Source: an uncultured Mucilaginibacter sp.
GTDB lineage: Bacteria > Bacteroidota > Bacteroidia > Sphingobacteriales > Sphingobacteriaceae
NCBI GenBank assembly: GCA_903927645.1
Contig: CAIYNX010000035.1
Coordinates: 1 to 44,850 of the forward strand
Length of the DNA stretch: 44,850 nt
Direction: 5' to 3'
The position numbers were made by a program, and so were the translations under genes. Position 1 is the stretch's first letter. Every line of letters starts with the position of its first letter. Shown piece by piece: positions 25,657 to 35,785 of the stretch. The notes beneath the pieces were generated by a model. It was not told the DNA's origin and did no database searches. It saw nothing but the letters and a program-made list of their open reading frames with translations.

Positions 25657-28600
25657 ATGGATAGTAATAAAAAATACTGGAAAGGTTTAGAAGAACTGAA
25701 CCAAACCCCGGAATTTGTTGAGAAAAATAAACACGAATTTGCGGAGCCTATTCCAATTGAGGATGTTTTATCAGGAGGTGGCTTAGCTGGCCGCACACCA
25801 AGGCGCGACTTTTTAAAAGCCCTTGGCTTTGGCGTTGGTGCTGTTTCATTGGCAGCTTGTCAAAAAGTACCTGTTCACAAATCAATTCCTTATTTGGTTA
25901 AACCAGAGGAAGTTACTCCCGGTATAGCAAATTATTATTCTTCAACTTACGAAGGCAGTGCCATTTTGGTTAAAACCAGAGAAGGAAGGCCCATCAAAAT
26001 TGAAGGTAATCCGAATGATTTATTGTCAAAAGGAGGTTTAAGTGCTCAGGCCCAAGCTTCAGTGCTCGATCTTTATGATGTAACTCGTTTAAAAGGAGCC
26101 TCAAAAGATGGTAGCGATGCTAGTTGGGAAGCAGTTGATGCTTTTGTAAAAGCAGAGCTAACCGCTATTAAAGCTGCAGGTAAAAAAATTCGCTTAATAA
26201 CTGCTACAGTAAACAGCCCTTCAACTTTGGCTATTATTGCCGATTTTATTAAACAATACCCTACTGCAAGGCATATAAATTATGATGCTGTATCATATAC
26301 AGGTATTATTCAAGCAAATTCAAATAGCTTTGGTAAAGCAGTGCTTCCGCATTATAATTTTGATAAAGCCGATGTAATTGTAAGTTTTGGTGCCGATTTT
26401 CTTGGTACCTGGATTTCACCTTCTGAGTTTATCCGTCAATACGTTCAAAACAGGAATGGTAAGTCGCTACAAAACAAAAAAATGTCGCGCCATATCCAAT
26501 TCGAAACTGGCTTAAGTGTTACCGGTTCAAATGCTGATGTACGTGTACCAATAAAACCATCCGAAGAAGGTGTAGCCTTAATTAGCCTATACAATGCTTT
26601 AGCAGGTGTTACTTTAGCCGGTTCAAAAAAACTAGCCAATGCCAATGCTGATAAGGCGATTACTTTGGTAGCAAAAGAATTATTGGCTGCTAAAGGTAAA
26701 GCCTTGGTAGTTGCAGGTTCAAATGATGTGGCAACTCAAGTATTGGTAAATGCCATTAACTCATTGTTAGGGAGCTATGGCAATACCATTGATTTAGATA
26801 ATCCTTCACTACAATATGCAGGCAATGATGCCGAATTTGTAGAATTTATACACGAAATAGATCGTGGTGAGGTAGATGCAGTGTTTTTCTTGAACGCAAA
26901 TCCGGCTTATGATTACTATAATACTGCTGAATTTACTAAGGCACTTAAAAAAGTACGCTTAAGAGTTTCCTTTGCTGATCATAACGACGAAACCGCCTCA
27001 TTGTGTAATGTAATTGCACCAAACCACTATTATTTAGAATCATGGGGAGATGGAAATTCATTAGCAGGTTATTATACGGTAGTACAACCAACAATAAACC
27101 CGGTATATGAAACCCGCCAGGCTGAGCAAAGCTTGTTAATTTGGCAAGATAGCCCTGTAAAGGATTACTACACCTATGTAAGAAATAACTGGGATAAAAA
27201 TTTATTGGCAAAAGGTGGTTTATCTGGCCAAAAAGGTTGGGAAACTCTATTGCAAACAGGATTTATTAAAGAAACTCCAAAAACGGCAGTTGATTATAAA
27301 TTCTCACGCGATTTAAATGCGGTGGCTCAAACCATACTTGATCATAGTAATGCTTTAGGTGCTGGTAAAATTGAACTACAATTATATCAAACAGTTGCTT
27401 TACGCGATGGCAAACGTTCAAACAACCCTTGGTTGCAAGAATTACCTGACCCGGTTTCAAAAGTTACCTGGGACAATTTTGCTGCCATATCACCAGCTGA
27501 TATGAAAGATTGGGGTTTGGTTGATGGTGATGTTGTTAAAATTACCGCCAATGGTTACAGTGTTGAATTGCCTGCATTATCACAACCTGGTCAAGCTCGC
27601 AATACCATTTCGGTTGCAGTGGGCTATGGTCGTACAAGTGCTGGTCCGGTAGGCGATGGTGTTGGTAAAAACGCTTATCCATTTTATAGCTTACGCAACG
27701 GAACATTCCAAACAGCAGCTGTTGCTGAATATAAAAAGACCGGCGAAAATTCTCCGCTTTCTCAAACACAAACACACCACTCTATTGAAGGGCGTAATAG
27801 TGTTATCAAGGAGGCTACTTTTGCCGAATATATTAAAAACCCTGCAGCTGGTTCGGGCCGCGAAGAAGGGCATAAAAACTACAACGAAAACAACCTTTTC
27901 TGGCAAGATTATGAATTGGACAAGAAGCCTTACAATTGGGTAATGGCTATCGACTTAAATGCTTGTACCGGTTGTGGTGCCTGCGTAGTTGCTTGTAGTG
28001 CCGAAAATAACGTGCCTGTAGTTGGTAAGGCCGAAGTTGGCAGACGCCGTGAAATGCACTGGATACGTATTGACCGTTATTATAGCTTTAATGACGATGG
28101 TAAAGGCGGAGTAACCGAAGAATCTGAAATTGCTACTTTAAATAATCTGGATAATGTAAAGGTTGTTTACCAACCAATGCTTTGCCAGCATTGCGAGCAT
28201 GCGCCTTGCGAAACTGTTTGTCCGGTTTTAGCAACCGTACACTCATCCGAAGGTTTAAACCACATGGCTTATAACCGTTGTATTGGTACCAGGTATTGCG
28301 CCAATAACTGTCCTTACAAAGTACGCCGTTTCAACTGGTTTAACTACTGGAACGATTCTCGTTTTGATAACTACCTTAACAACGAACATACCCAATTGGT
28401 ACTTAACCCTGATGTTACAACACGTTTCCGTGGGGTTATGGAAAAATGTTCAATGTGTATACAACGTATCCAAGCCGGAAAACTAAAAGCAAAAATTGAA
28501 AAACGCCCATTGAAAGATGGTGATGTTAAAGTTGCTTGTCAGCAAACCTGCCCTGCAAACGCAATCATATTCGGTAACGCCAATGATCCAAAATCGGAAG

Positions 28601-28713
28601 TATCAATTGCTTTAAAGAGCGAAAGAACCTACTATGTTTTGGAAGAACTAAACGTACAGCCGGGTGTTGGTTACCAGGTAAAAGTTAGAAATATATCTGA
28701 AATAGAGGCTTAA
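25657..28713 (+). CDS. actB: ACIII iron-sulfur subunit ActB (molybdopterin-like plus ferredoxin domains)
   Basis: Peripheral periplasmic subunit of ACIII, 1018 residues. A Tat motif, RRDFLKALGFG (arginines at 49-50), leads into the lipobox SLAAC (Cys68), the TAT-variant form typical of ActB. The large middle part resembles molybdopterin oxidoreductases without an evident N-terminal cluster motif. From about residue 770 four cysteine groups follow: CTGCGACVVAC, CQHCEHAPCETVC, CIGTRYCANNC and CSMC with CQQTC, enough for four Fe-S clusters. In the family these comprise three 4Fe-4S clusters and one 3Fe-4S cluster. The gap to actC is 24 bases. Confidence 0.95.
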   Translation: MDSNKKYWKGLEELNQTPEFVEKNKHEFAEPIPIEDVLSGGGLAGRTPRRDFLKALGFGVGAVSLAACQKVPVHKSIPYLVKPEEVTPGIANYYSSTYEGSAILVKTREGRPIKIEGNPNDLLSKGGLSAQAQASVLDLYDVTRLKGASKDGSDASWEAVDAFVKAELTAIKAAGKKIRLITATVNSPSTLAIIADFIKQYPTARHINYDAVSYTGIIQANSNSFGKAVLPHYNFDKADVIVSFGADFLGTWISPSEFIRQYVQNRNGKSLQNKKMSRHIQFETGLSVTGSNADVRVPIKPSEEGVALISLYNALAGVTLAGSKKLANANADKAITLVAKELLAAKGKALVVAGSNDVATQVLVNAINSLLGSYGNTIDLDNPSLQYAGNDAEFVEFIHEIDRGEVDAVFFLNANPAYDYYNTAEFTKALKKVRLRVSFADHNDETASLCNVIAPNHYYLESWGDGNSLAGYYTVVQPTINPVYETRQAEQSLLIWQDSPVKDYYTYVRNNWDKNLLAKGGLSGQKGWETLLQTGFIKETPKTAVDYKFSRDLNAVAQTILDHSNALGAGKIELQLYQTVALRDGKRSNNPWLQELPDPVSKVTWDNFAAISPADMKDWGLVDGDVVKITANGYSVELPALSQPGQARNTISVAVGYGRTSAGPVGDGVGKNAYPFYSLRNGTFQTAAVAEYKKTGENSPLSQTQTHHSIEGRNSVIKEATFAEYIKNPAAGSGREEGHKNYNENNLFWQDYELDKKPYNWVMAIDLNACTGCGACVVACSAENNVPVVGKAEVGRRREMHWIRIDRYYSFNDDGKGGVTEESEIATLNNLDNVKVVYQPMLCQHCEHAPCETVCPVLATVHSSEGLNHMAYNRCIGTRYCANNCPYKVRRFNWFNYWNDSRFDNYLNNEHTQLVLNPDVTTRFRGVMEKCSMCIQRIQAGKLKAKIEKRPLKDGDVKVACQQTCPANAIIFGNANDPKSEVSIALKSERTYYVLEELNVQPGVGYQVKVRNISEIEA

Positions 28714-28737
28714 TTAATTACAATAGAGATTTAAAAT

Positions 28738-30198
28738 ATGTCATCTCATAGCGAATCAATAATAAGAGAACCGTTAATTACGGGTAAGGATATTACTTAT
28801 GCCCAAATAACAAATGATGTACTCCGCCCTGTGGAGAACATGCCTGGCCGCGCTTGGTGGATAGGTTTTGTTGTTGCTTGTTTGGGTGCATGCCTTTGGC
28901 TATTTGCCGTTAGCTGGACTTTCTGGTACGGTATCGGGTCATGGGGATTAAATAAAACAGTAGGATGGGCTTGGGATATTACCGGCTTCGTATGGTGGGT
29001 AGGTATTGGTCATGCCGGTACCCTAATTTCGGCCATATTGTTGTTGTTCCGTCAAAACTGGCGTAACTCTATCAACCGTTCAGCAGAAGCGATGACTATC
29101 TTCGCGGTAATTTGTGCTGCTTCATACATTGTTTGCCACATGGGTAGGCCTTGGATGTTTATTTATTCATTGCCATTGCCAAACCAATACGGCTCATTAT
29201 GGGTGAATTTTAACTCACCGCTTATTTGGGACGTATTCGCGATATCAACTTATTTCTCAGTTTCATTGGTGTTTTGGTACACAGGTTTATTGCCTGATTT
29301 AGCTACCATTCGCGACCGTGCAACTGGCTTACGTCGTAGAATTTATTCTATCTTTTCTTTCGGTTGGACAGGTTCAGTAAAAACTTGGCAGCGTTTTGAA
29401 ACTGTTTGTTTAATATTAGCAGGTATTTCAACTCCTTTGGTACTTTCGGTACACACCATTGTATCAATGGACTTTGCTACCTCTTTGGAGCCGGGATGGC
29501 ATACTACCATATTCCCTCCTTATTTCGTGGCAGGTGCTATTTTCTCGGGTTTTGCCATGGTGCAAACCTTGTTATTAATTACCCGTAAAGTATTGGGTTT
29601 AGAAAACTATATCACCATGTTCCATATTGAAGCGATGAATAAAATCATCCTTTTAACAGGTTCAATTGTAGGTGTAGCCTATATTACTGAATTCTTTATA
29701 GCCTATTATTCAGGTGGCGAGTATGAAAGATATACTTTCTTAAATAGGTTTATCGGTCCATACTGGTGGGCAGGCTGTATGATGTACGGCTGTAATGTAT
29801 TGATGACCCAATTAATGTGGTTCAAAAAAATACGTACAAACATTCCTATCTCATGGGTACTATCAATCGTGGTAAACATTGGTATGTGGTTCGAGAGGTT
29901 TGTTATTATAGTAACTTCATTACACCGCGACTTTATACCATCAAGCTGGGCAATGTTTTATCCAACGTGGGTTGATGTAAGTATATTCATAGGGTCAATA
30001 GGTTTGTTTTTTACATTGTTCTTATTATTTATCCGAGTATTACCTTCTATAGCAATGGCCGAAGTAAAACTGATATTGAAGAGTTCGAGTGAGCAAGCCA
30101 AGAAGAAACTAATTGAACACGAACAACTTAATGACGAACAGGTTGAATACTATAAAGAATCATTAACAAAGTTTGACAGTATTGAGGCGGTAGGTTAA
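28738..30198 (+). CDS. actC: ACIII quinol-binding membrane subunit ActC (NrfD/PsrC family)
   Basis: Polytopic membrane subunit of 486 residues with about ten helices, the proposed site of menaquinol oxidation. Family signatures include NMPGRAWWIGFVVACLGAC at the start, FVWWVGIGHAGTLISAILLL, and HMGRPW (His134) followed by WDVFAIS (Asp165). The last two probably correspond to the His/Asp quinol-site pair described in characterised ACIII. The C-terminus is a charged cytoplasmic tail. It sits between actB and actD with gaps of 24 and 14 bases. Confidence 0.94.
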   Translation: MSSHSESIIREPLITGKDITYAQITNDVLRPVENMPGRAWWIGFVVACLGACLWLFAVSWTFWYGIGSWGLNKTVGWAWDITGFVWWVGIGHAGTLISAILLLFRQNWRNSINRSAEAMTIFAVICAASYIVCHMGRPWMFIYSLPLPNQYGSLWVNFNSPLIWDVFAISTYFSVSLVFWYTGLLPDLATIRDRATGLRRRIYSIFSFGWTGSVKTWQRFETVCLILAGISTPLVLSVHTIVSMDFATSLEPGWHTTIFPPYFVAGAIFSGFAMVQTLLLITRKVLGLENYITMFHIEAMNKIILLTGSIVGVAYITEFFIAYYSGGEYERYTFLNRFIGPYWWAGCMMYGCNVLMTQLMWFKKIRTNIPISWVLSIVVNIGMWFERFVIIVTSLHRDFIPSSWAMFYPTWVDVSIFIGSIGLFFTLFLLFIRVLPSIAMAEVKLILKSSSEQAKKKLIEHEQLNDEQVEYYKESLTKFDSIEAVG

Positions 30199-30212
30199 TA
30201 GAAAATATTACA

Positions 30213-30749
30213 ATGAGCAAAACAAAATATATTTTAGGTCTGTTTGCTGATCCTGACGAAATGATGCATGGGATTGACAAATTGCAACAAAACAGTGTTC
30301 CAATTTACGATGTTTATACGCCAATGCCTATTCATGGTATTGACCATAAACTTGGTTTAAAAGATTCACGTTTGGGTTATGCAGCTTTTATGTTTGGCTG
30401 TTTGGGTGGTTCAACTATATTCAGTATGGCATATTACATGCTAGTTCATGACTGGCCAATGGATATTGGTGGTAAACCAGCATTTGCAATTCCGGATTTT
30501 GTTCCAATTACTTTCGAATGGACGGTGTTGTTTACCGCATTTGGTATGGTTGCAACTTTCTTTTATGCAACTCACCTATTTCCGGGTCGTGCTCCAAGAG
30601 TAATGGACTTAAGAGCAACTGATGACAGGTTTGTTATTGCCATAGATGCTAAAGGAAACATTCCGCACGATGATATTACTAAAATATTAAAAGATGCTGG
30701 CGCTGTAGAAGTTAAGCATAATGACAGAAAATATGTTAGCTATGAATAA
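30213..30749 (+). CDS. actD: ACIII subunit ActD (DUF3341)
   Basis: A 178-residue DUF3341 protein with two membrane helices: GYAAFMFGCLGGSTIFSMAYY, and the segment around FEWTVLFTAFGMVATFFYATH. The N-terminus (YILGLFADPDEMMHGIDKL) and the C-terminal half (RFVIAIDAKGNIPHDDITKIL) are soluble and can form a small ferredoxin-like fold. It is a structural subunit with no cofactor. Its last codons overlap the actE start by 8 bases, indicating translational coupling. Confidence 0.93.
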   Translation: MSKTKYILGLFADPDEMMHGIDKLQQNSVPIYDVYTPMPIHGIDHKLGLKDSRLGYAAFMFGCLGGSTIFSMAYYMLVHDWPMDIGGKPAFAIPDFVPITFEWTVLFTAFGMVATFFYATHLFPGRAPRVMDLRATDDRFVIAIDAKGNIPHDDITKILKDAGAVEVKHNDRKYVSYE

Positions 30750-31317
30750 GACGAAAATATTAGGTACCACAGCTATATTGGTTGCTGCTTTGATGATAGT
30801 TTCTTCATGCAAAGATAAAAGAGATACCGGCTGGGAATATGCACCAAATATGTATGAACATATTGCATATGATCCTGATCAAATAAATAACAACTTTAAA
30901 GATGGTAAAACCGCGCAAGTTCCACCGGCAGGTACTACGCCTATTGGTTTCGTGCGGTTCGATTATCCAAATAACAGGGATGGATATGATAAAGCGAGTT
31001 TAGAAGTTAAATCTCCTATACCTCAAACTGCCGAAAATATGGCAGAAGGAAAAGTGTTATTTACAAATTTTTGTTCACCTTGTCATGGAATTGAAGGCCA
31101 GGGCGATGGTTTGGTTACCCAACATGGTTATCCTAACCCGCCGTCTTATTCAAAAGGAAATTCATCACGTGGTGGTGCAATGAAAGATCTTACTGATGGT
31201 AAAATTTATCATACCATTACCTATGGCCTAAACTCCATGGGTTCATACGCGTCTCAACTAAACCCTGATGAGCGTTGGAAAGTAATTATGTATGTACACC
31301 ATTTACAAACTTTATAA
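30742..31317 (+). CDS. actE: ACIII monoheme cytochrome c lipoprotein ActE
   Basis: A lipid-anchored cytochrome c, 191 residues from the chosen start. ATG 30742 is preferred to the in-frame ATGs at 30721 and 30733 because it places a compact lipoprotein signal (lipobox VSSC) and overlaps the actD stop by only 8 bases. The heme site is NFCSPCHGIEGQGDG and a Met ligand is likely in LNSMGSYASQL. Before it lies a long segment that wraps the complex in related structures. It relays electrons from ActA towards the oxidase. Confidence 0.93.
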   Translation: MNKTKILGTTAILVAALMIVSSCKDKRDTGWEYAPNMYEHIAYDPDQINNNFKDGKTAQVPPAGTTPIGFVRFDYPNNRDGYDKASLEVKSPIPQTAENMAEGKVLFTNFCSPCHGIEGQGDGLVTQHGYPNPPSYSKGNSSRGGAMKDLTDGKIYHTITYGLNSMGSYASQLNPDERWKVIMYVHHLQTL

Positions 31318-31329
31318 GCTATTTTTTTA

Positions 31330-32601
31330 ATGAAGACTCTTAATAGTTTTGAAAATCAAATTGAATTTAAAGGGCCAGCAAAAACCTGGAGCCTAATACT
31401 AATAGCAGTTGGAATATTGGGTATAGCTTATGGTTTTTTATCTCCCAACAACGCTGAGCGTACATTTGCTAACTTGTTGTTAATGAGTTACTACTTTACC
31501 GGGGTTTGTATATGCGGCATTTTCTTTTGCGCAGTACAATATGTAGCTCAAGCAGGCTGGTCGGCGTCTGTTATACGAATTCCACAAGCAATTGCACGGA
31601 TTCTGCCTTATGCTGCTACTATTTTGTTTATTGTTATTTGTGCAGGCTTGTTTATTACCCATCCGGGTAAAAATGATGAAGGTAAAGATACCATAATCCC
31701 TTATCTATACAAGCTTTGGGCACTCAACGGAGTAACAACCAAGGGTAATATAAACTATGATGCTGTTATTGCAGTCAAAGCGGGATACTTAAATATTAAA
31801 TTCTTCCTGGTTCGTATTGCGTTTTATTTAATAAGCTACAGTGTTTTAGGTTGGCTTTTGGTAAAATACTCTAACAATGAAGATGAATTGGGTGGTATGT
31901 TTAACTACAATCAGAGCTTCAAAATATCAGTAATATTTTTATTGATTTTTGGTTTTACAGTTCCACTTTTTGCTTTTGATACCATCATGTCAATAGATGC
32001 GCATTGGTTCTCAACCATGTTTGGTTGGTATAACTTTGCTGCATTATGGGTTAGTGGTTTAGCAACAATTACATTGGTAATCATTCTATTAAAACAAAAT
32101 GGTCATTTGGAATGGATTACCATGGATCATTTACACAATTTTGGGCAGCTAATATTTGGTTTCTCCATCTTCTGGACTTACCTATGGTTTAGCCAGTTCT
32201 TATTAACTTGGTATGCTAATTTACCTGAAGAAGCTGCATATTTTTACAAAAGATGGGAACCTGAATTTAAACCATGGTTTTGGTTAAACATTGTTATCAA
32301 CTTTGTAACGCCATTATTTGTATTGATGTCTCGTGATTCAAAACGTATGATGAAGGTTTTGAAGGTGGTTTGTATTATCCTGATCTGTGGTCACTGGTTA
32401 GATTATTGGCAAATGATTATGCCGGGTGCAGTTGGTCCACAATCAGATTGGTTTATGGAAATTGGCATCATTGAAATCAGTATTTTCTTAGGTTTTGTTG
32501 GTTTATTTATTGCCGCAGTGTTAACGTCATTGAGCAGGTTTAAATCATTGGCTCCGGTGAATCATCCATTTCTACAGGAAAGTTTACATCACCACATATA
32601 A
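31330..32601 (+). CDS. actF: ACIII second membrane subunit ActF
   Basis: Polytopic membrane protein of 423 residues with about ten helices, paralogous in fold to ActC (NrfD-like). Recognisable parts are KTWSLILIAVGILGIAYGFL at the N-terminus, TIMSIDAHWFSTMFGWYNFA and FWTYLWFSQFLLTWYANLPE in the middle, and GHWLDYWQMIMPG late. In the family this subunit may take part in proton movement; a quinone site is less certain than in ActC. It follows actE by 12 bases, and coxB starts 44 bases on. Confidence 0.94.
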   Translation: MKTLNSFENQIEFKGPAKTWSLILIAVGILGIAYGFLSPNNAERTFANLLLMSYYFTGVCICGIFFCAVQYVAQAGWSASVIRIPQAIARILPYAATILFIVICAGLFITHPGKNDEGKDTIIPYLYKLWALNGVTTKGNINYDAVIAVKAGYLNIKFFLVRIAFYLISYSVLGWLLVKYSNNEDELGGMFNYNQSFKISVIFLLIFGFTVPLFAFDTIMSIDAHWFSTMFGWYNFAALWVSGLATITLVIILLKQNGHLEWITMDHLHNFGQLIFGFSIFWTYLWFSQFLLTWYANLPEEAAYFYKRWEPEFKPWFWLNIVINFVTPLFVLMSRDSKRMMKVLKVVCIILICGHWLDYWQMIMPGAVGPQSDWFMEIGIIEISIFLGFVGLFIAAVLTSLSRFKSLAPVNHPFLQESLHHHI

Positions 32602-32645
32602 TATTGTTAAATCTGCTTTGTAAAAAAGTATCAAAAATAATTGAA

Positions 32646-33839
32646 ATGGGTTACATAAAAGGATTAAATTTTAAAAGGGTTATCACACTGTTTAGTATCT
32701 TGGTACTATTCGGTAATAATATGATTTTTGCCCAAGCAACCGGCGCTACTCCTGCTAAAGTTGATTGGTTGGAAGTAGGATATTATGTTTTATTATTTGT
32801 TTTAGTATGCTTAGCGGTAGCGATAATTGGAAGAGTATTAAACGTTTATGATCTTTCCCTTAAAATGCAAGGTAAAAAAGGCATTAAATGGAATAACTTT
32901 AATGCATATATATGTTTAGGGTTCATTATTGTTGGTTTAGGAGCAGCATATTGGTCAATAACAGTTCAAGGTAGTATGACTTTACCTGAGTCGGCTTCTA
33001 AGCATGGCGTTGACATTGATAATATGTTCCTAGTAACATCCTTGCTCACCTTAACTGTATTTGTTATTACTCAACTTTTACTATTTGTTTTTCCTTTCTA
33101 TTACAAACATACGGAAAAGCGTAAAGCATATTATTTACCGCATAACAACACCATCGAAAAAGTATGGACAGTTATACCGGCAATAGCATTAACTATATTG
33201 GTTGTATTTGGTTTCTTCATTTGGCAAGAAATTGAAAATAGCACTGAAGTTAAAGGCGACTTAAATGTGGAGATTACCGGTCATCAATTTGGATGGTACC
33301 TTCGTTACCCCGGTAAAGACGGGAAATTAGGAAATGTAAACTATACTTTAGTTGATGCCCAAAACTCAATAGGATTAGATACCAAAGATCCTGATGCCAT
33401 CGACGACTTACAAGCCGATACTTTAGTATTTCCGGTTAATAAACCAGTGAGGTTAAATATACGTGCACATGATGTAATACATAGCGTTTACATGCCTCAT
33501 TTCCGTTTGCAACAAAATGCCGTACCAGGATTACCAACGTATTTTAAATTTATTCCTACCATTACAACTGCTCAAATGCGTATTAAAACAGACGATTCAA
33601 AGTTTGAGTATTTATTGTATTGCAATAAAATTTGCGGCGGAGGTCACTACAACATGCAGAAAGTTGTTCGTGTTGTTACAGAAGAAGAATATTTAGTTTG
33701 GATTGCAAAACAAAAACCTTTCTTAAATACGCCTGCAACCACAAAACCAGAAGCTAAAGCCCCAGAAGTTAAAGTAGCTGCCTTGAATAAGGATGCTGAT
33801 AAAAAAGTATTATCAACCAGATTAGCGTTAAATAATTAA
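32646..33839 (+). CDS. coxB: cytochrome c oxidase subunit II
   Basis: CuA-bearing subunit that takes electrons from cytochrome c or directly from ACIII; 397 residues. ATG 32646 is used; the frame is open from a TTG at 32604 but that lacks support. A signal peptide ends IFAQ. Three further hydrophobic segments are seen (near residues 30-55, 80-100 and 120-170), then the cupredoxin domain. CuA ligands are HDVIHSVYMPHF and CNKICGGGHYNM (two Cys, His and Met). The C-terminal tail is Ala/Lys/Pro-rich. No fused cytochrome c domain is present. Confidence 0.94.
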   Translation: MGYIKGLNFKRVITLFSILVLFGNNMIFAQATGATPAKVDWLEVGYYVLLFVLVCLAVAIIGRVLNVYDLSLKMQGKKGIKWNNFNAYICLGFIIVGLGAAYWSITVQGSMTLPESASKHGVDIDNMFLVTSLLTLTVFVITQLLLFVFPFYYKHTEKRKAYYLPHNNTIEKVWTVIPAIALTILVVFGFFIWQEIENSTEVKGDLNVEITGHQFGWYLRYPGKDGKLGNVNYTLVDAQNSIGLDTKDPDAIDDLQADTLVFPVNKPVRLNIRAHDVIHSVYMPHFRLQQNAVPGLPTYFKFIPTITTAQMRIKTDDSKFEYLLYCNKICGGGHYNMQKVVRVVTEEEYLVWIAKQKPFLNTPATTKPEAKAPEVKVAALNKDADKKVLSTRLALNN

Positions 33840-33854
33840 TATAATATAACGATT

Positions 33855-35741
33855 ATGTCAACATTAGCAGTTCACGATCATGATTTAACACATCATGATG
33901 AAGCACACGAGCACCATCATAAAGCTACTTTTCTAAATACTTATGTATTTAGTCAGGATCATAAAATGATTGCCAAACAATTCCTTATTACAGGAATTAC
34001 CATGGCGTTCATTGGTATGATTTTATCTTTATTGTTCCGTATTCAATTAGCATACCCTACCCAGTCGTTTCCATTATTAGAAACATTGTTAGGCAGATTT
34101 GCTCCTCAAGGACGCATTAGTCCCGATTTTTATATGTCGCTGGTAACTATCCATGGTACTATCATGGTATTCTTTGTATTAACAGCCGGCTTGAGCGGTA
34201 CTTTTGCCAACTTATTAATTCCTCTTCAAATAGGAGCCCGCGATATGGCCTCTCCATTTGTTAACATGTTATCATATTGGTTCTTCTTTTTAGCATCAGT
34301 GGTAATGGTTTCATCCTTTTTAGTACAAAAAGGCCCTGCAAGCGGTGGTTGGACAGTATATCCTCCTTTATCTGCTTTACCTAAAGCCATGCCTGGATCA
34401 GGAGAGGGTATGACTTTGTGGTTAATAAGCATGGTTTTATTTATAGCCTCTTCATTAATGGGTGGTATAAATTACATCAGCACCGTACTAAACATGCGTA
34501 CCAAAGGTATGGATTTATGGAAGATGCCATTAACCGTATGGGCATTGTTTTTAACAGCCATACTTGGTGTCTTAGCCTTCCCTGTTTTGGTTGCCGGTGT
34601 AGTTTTATTGATTTTCGATCGTAGCTTTGGTACAAGTTTTTACTTGTCTGATATTGTGTTAAATGGTCAAGTACAGCCTTATGAAGGTGGTAGCCCTATA
34701 TTGTTCCAGCATTTATTCTGGTTTTTGGGTCACCCTGAGGTGTATATCATTATAATGCCAGCAATGGGTATTTCATCTGAGGTACTATCTGTAAATTCAC
34801 GTAAACCTATTTTTGGTTACCATGCAATGGTTTACTCTCTGATAGGTATCACCTTGTTATCATTTATTGTATGGGGTCACCACATGTTTGTAACTGGTAT
34901 GAATCCATTTCTTGGTGGTGTTTTCATGATTACAACATTAATTATTGCTGTACCATCGGCTGTTAAAACTTTCAACTGGTTAGCAACTTTATGGAGAGGC
35001 AATATTCGGTTTACACCTGCTATGTTGTTCGCAATCGGAATGGTTTCTTTCTTTATCTCAGGTGGTTTAACAGGTATATTTTTAGGAAATGCAGCCTTAG
35101 ACGTAAACTTGCACGATACCTATTTCGTAGTTGCTCACTTCCACTTGGTAATGGGTTCGGCTGCAATATTTGGTATGCTTGCCGGTGTTTACCATTGGTT
35201 CCCTAAAATGTTCCGTCGCATGATGGATGAAAGATTGGGTTATTTACACTTTTGGCTAACATTTGCCGGTGCATATATGGTATTTTTCCCAATGCACTTT
35301 ATGGGTCTTGATGGCGTTCCTCGTCGTTATTATGCCTTTACCGAATTTCCTTCATGGAATAAATGGTTAACCGTTAATGTATTTATTACCTGGGCTGCCA
35401 TGTTATCAGGTGTTGCTCAATTAGCTTTTGCTTATAATTTTATTCATTCAATTTTTTGGGGCAAGAAAACAGTGCAAAATCCATGGAATGCAAATACTTT
35501 GGAATGGACTACCCCAATTGAACACCTACACGGCAATTGGCCGGGTGAATTACCAACAGTATACCGTTGGGCTTATGATTATAGCAAGCCAGGATCGGAA
35601 GAAGACTTTATTCAACAAACAGTACCATTCTCTCAAACCATGAGTTCTAATTTACCGCATGATTTTGAAGATAATCCGGGTGGTTTGGAAGAATACAATA
35701 AATGGACCGCTACTCATAAAGCTAACGAGCCGGTAAAATAA
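33855..35741 (+). CDS. coxA: cytochrome c oxidase subunit I
   Basis: Catalytic heme-copper subunit, 628 residues, twelve or more helices. CuB and the cross-linked Tyr are in GHPEVYIIIMP (His293, Tyr297), followed by GHHMFVTGM. The heme ligands are in HGTIMVFFVLTAG and HFHLVMGS. The Glu of GHPEV marks an A1-type proton path. The N-terminus is unusual: eight His within the first 22 residues (for example HHDEAHEHHH). It starts 15 bases after coxB and ends before a 169-base gap with a large hairpin. Confidence 0.96.
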   Translation: MSTLAVHDHDLTHHDEAHEHHHKATFLNTYVFSQDHKMIAKQFLITGITMAFIGMILSLLFRIQLAYPTQSFPLLETLLGRFAPQGRISPDFYMSLVTIHGTIMVFFVLTAGLSGTFANLLIPLQIGARDMASPFVNMLSYWFFFLASVVMVSSFLVQKGPASGGWTVYPPLSALPKAMPGSGEGMTLWLISMVLFIASSLMGGINYISTVLNMRTKGMDLWKMPLTVWALFLTAILGVLAFPVLVAGVVLLIFDRSFGTSFYLSDIVLNGQVQPYEGGSPILFQHLFWFLGHPEVYIIIMPAMGISSEVLSVNSRKPIFGYHAMVYSLIGITLLSFIVWGHHMFVTGMNPFLGGVFMITTLIIAVPSAVKTFNWLATLWRGNIRFTPAMLFAIGMVSFFISGGLTGIFLGNAALDVNLHDTYFVVAHFHLVMGSAAIFGMLAGVYHWFPKMFRRMMDERLGYLHFWLTFAGAYMVFFPMHFMGLDGVPRRYYAFTEFPSWNKWLTVNVFITWAAMLSGVAQLAFAYNFIHSIFWGKKTVQNPWNANTLEWTTPIEHLHGNWPGELPTVYRWAYDYSKPGSEEDFIQQTVPFSQTMSSNLPHDFEDNPGGLEEYNKWTATHKANEPVK

Positions 35742-35785
35742 TTTACTATTGCCTCAATACTTTTAAGGTTTGGGTTTTTATAAAG

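Noticed and set aside
27545..27943. Long overlapping frames on both strands inside actB
   Set aside because: They are shadows of the actB coding frame, whose Fe-S motifs and continuous homology are unambiguous.
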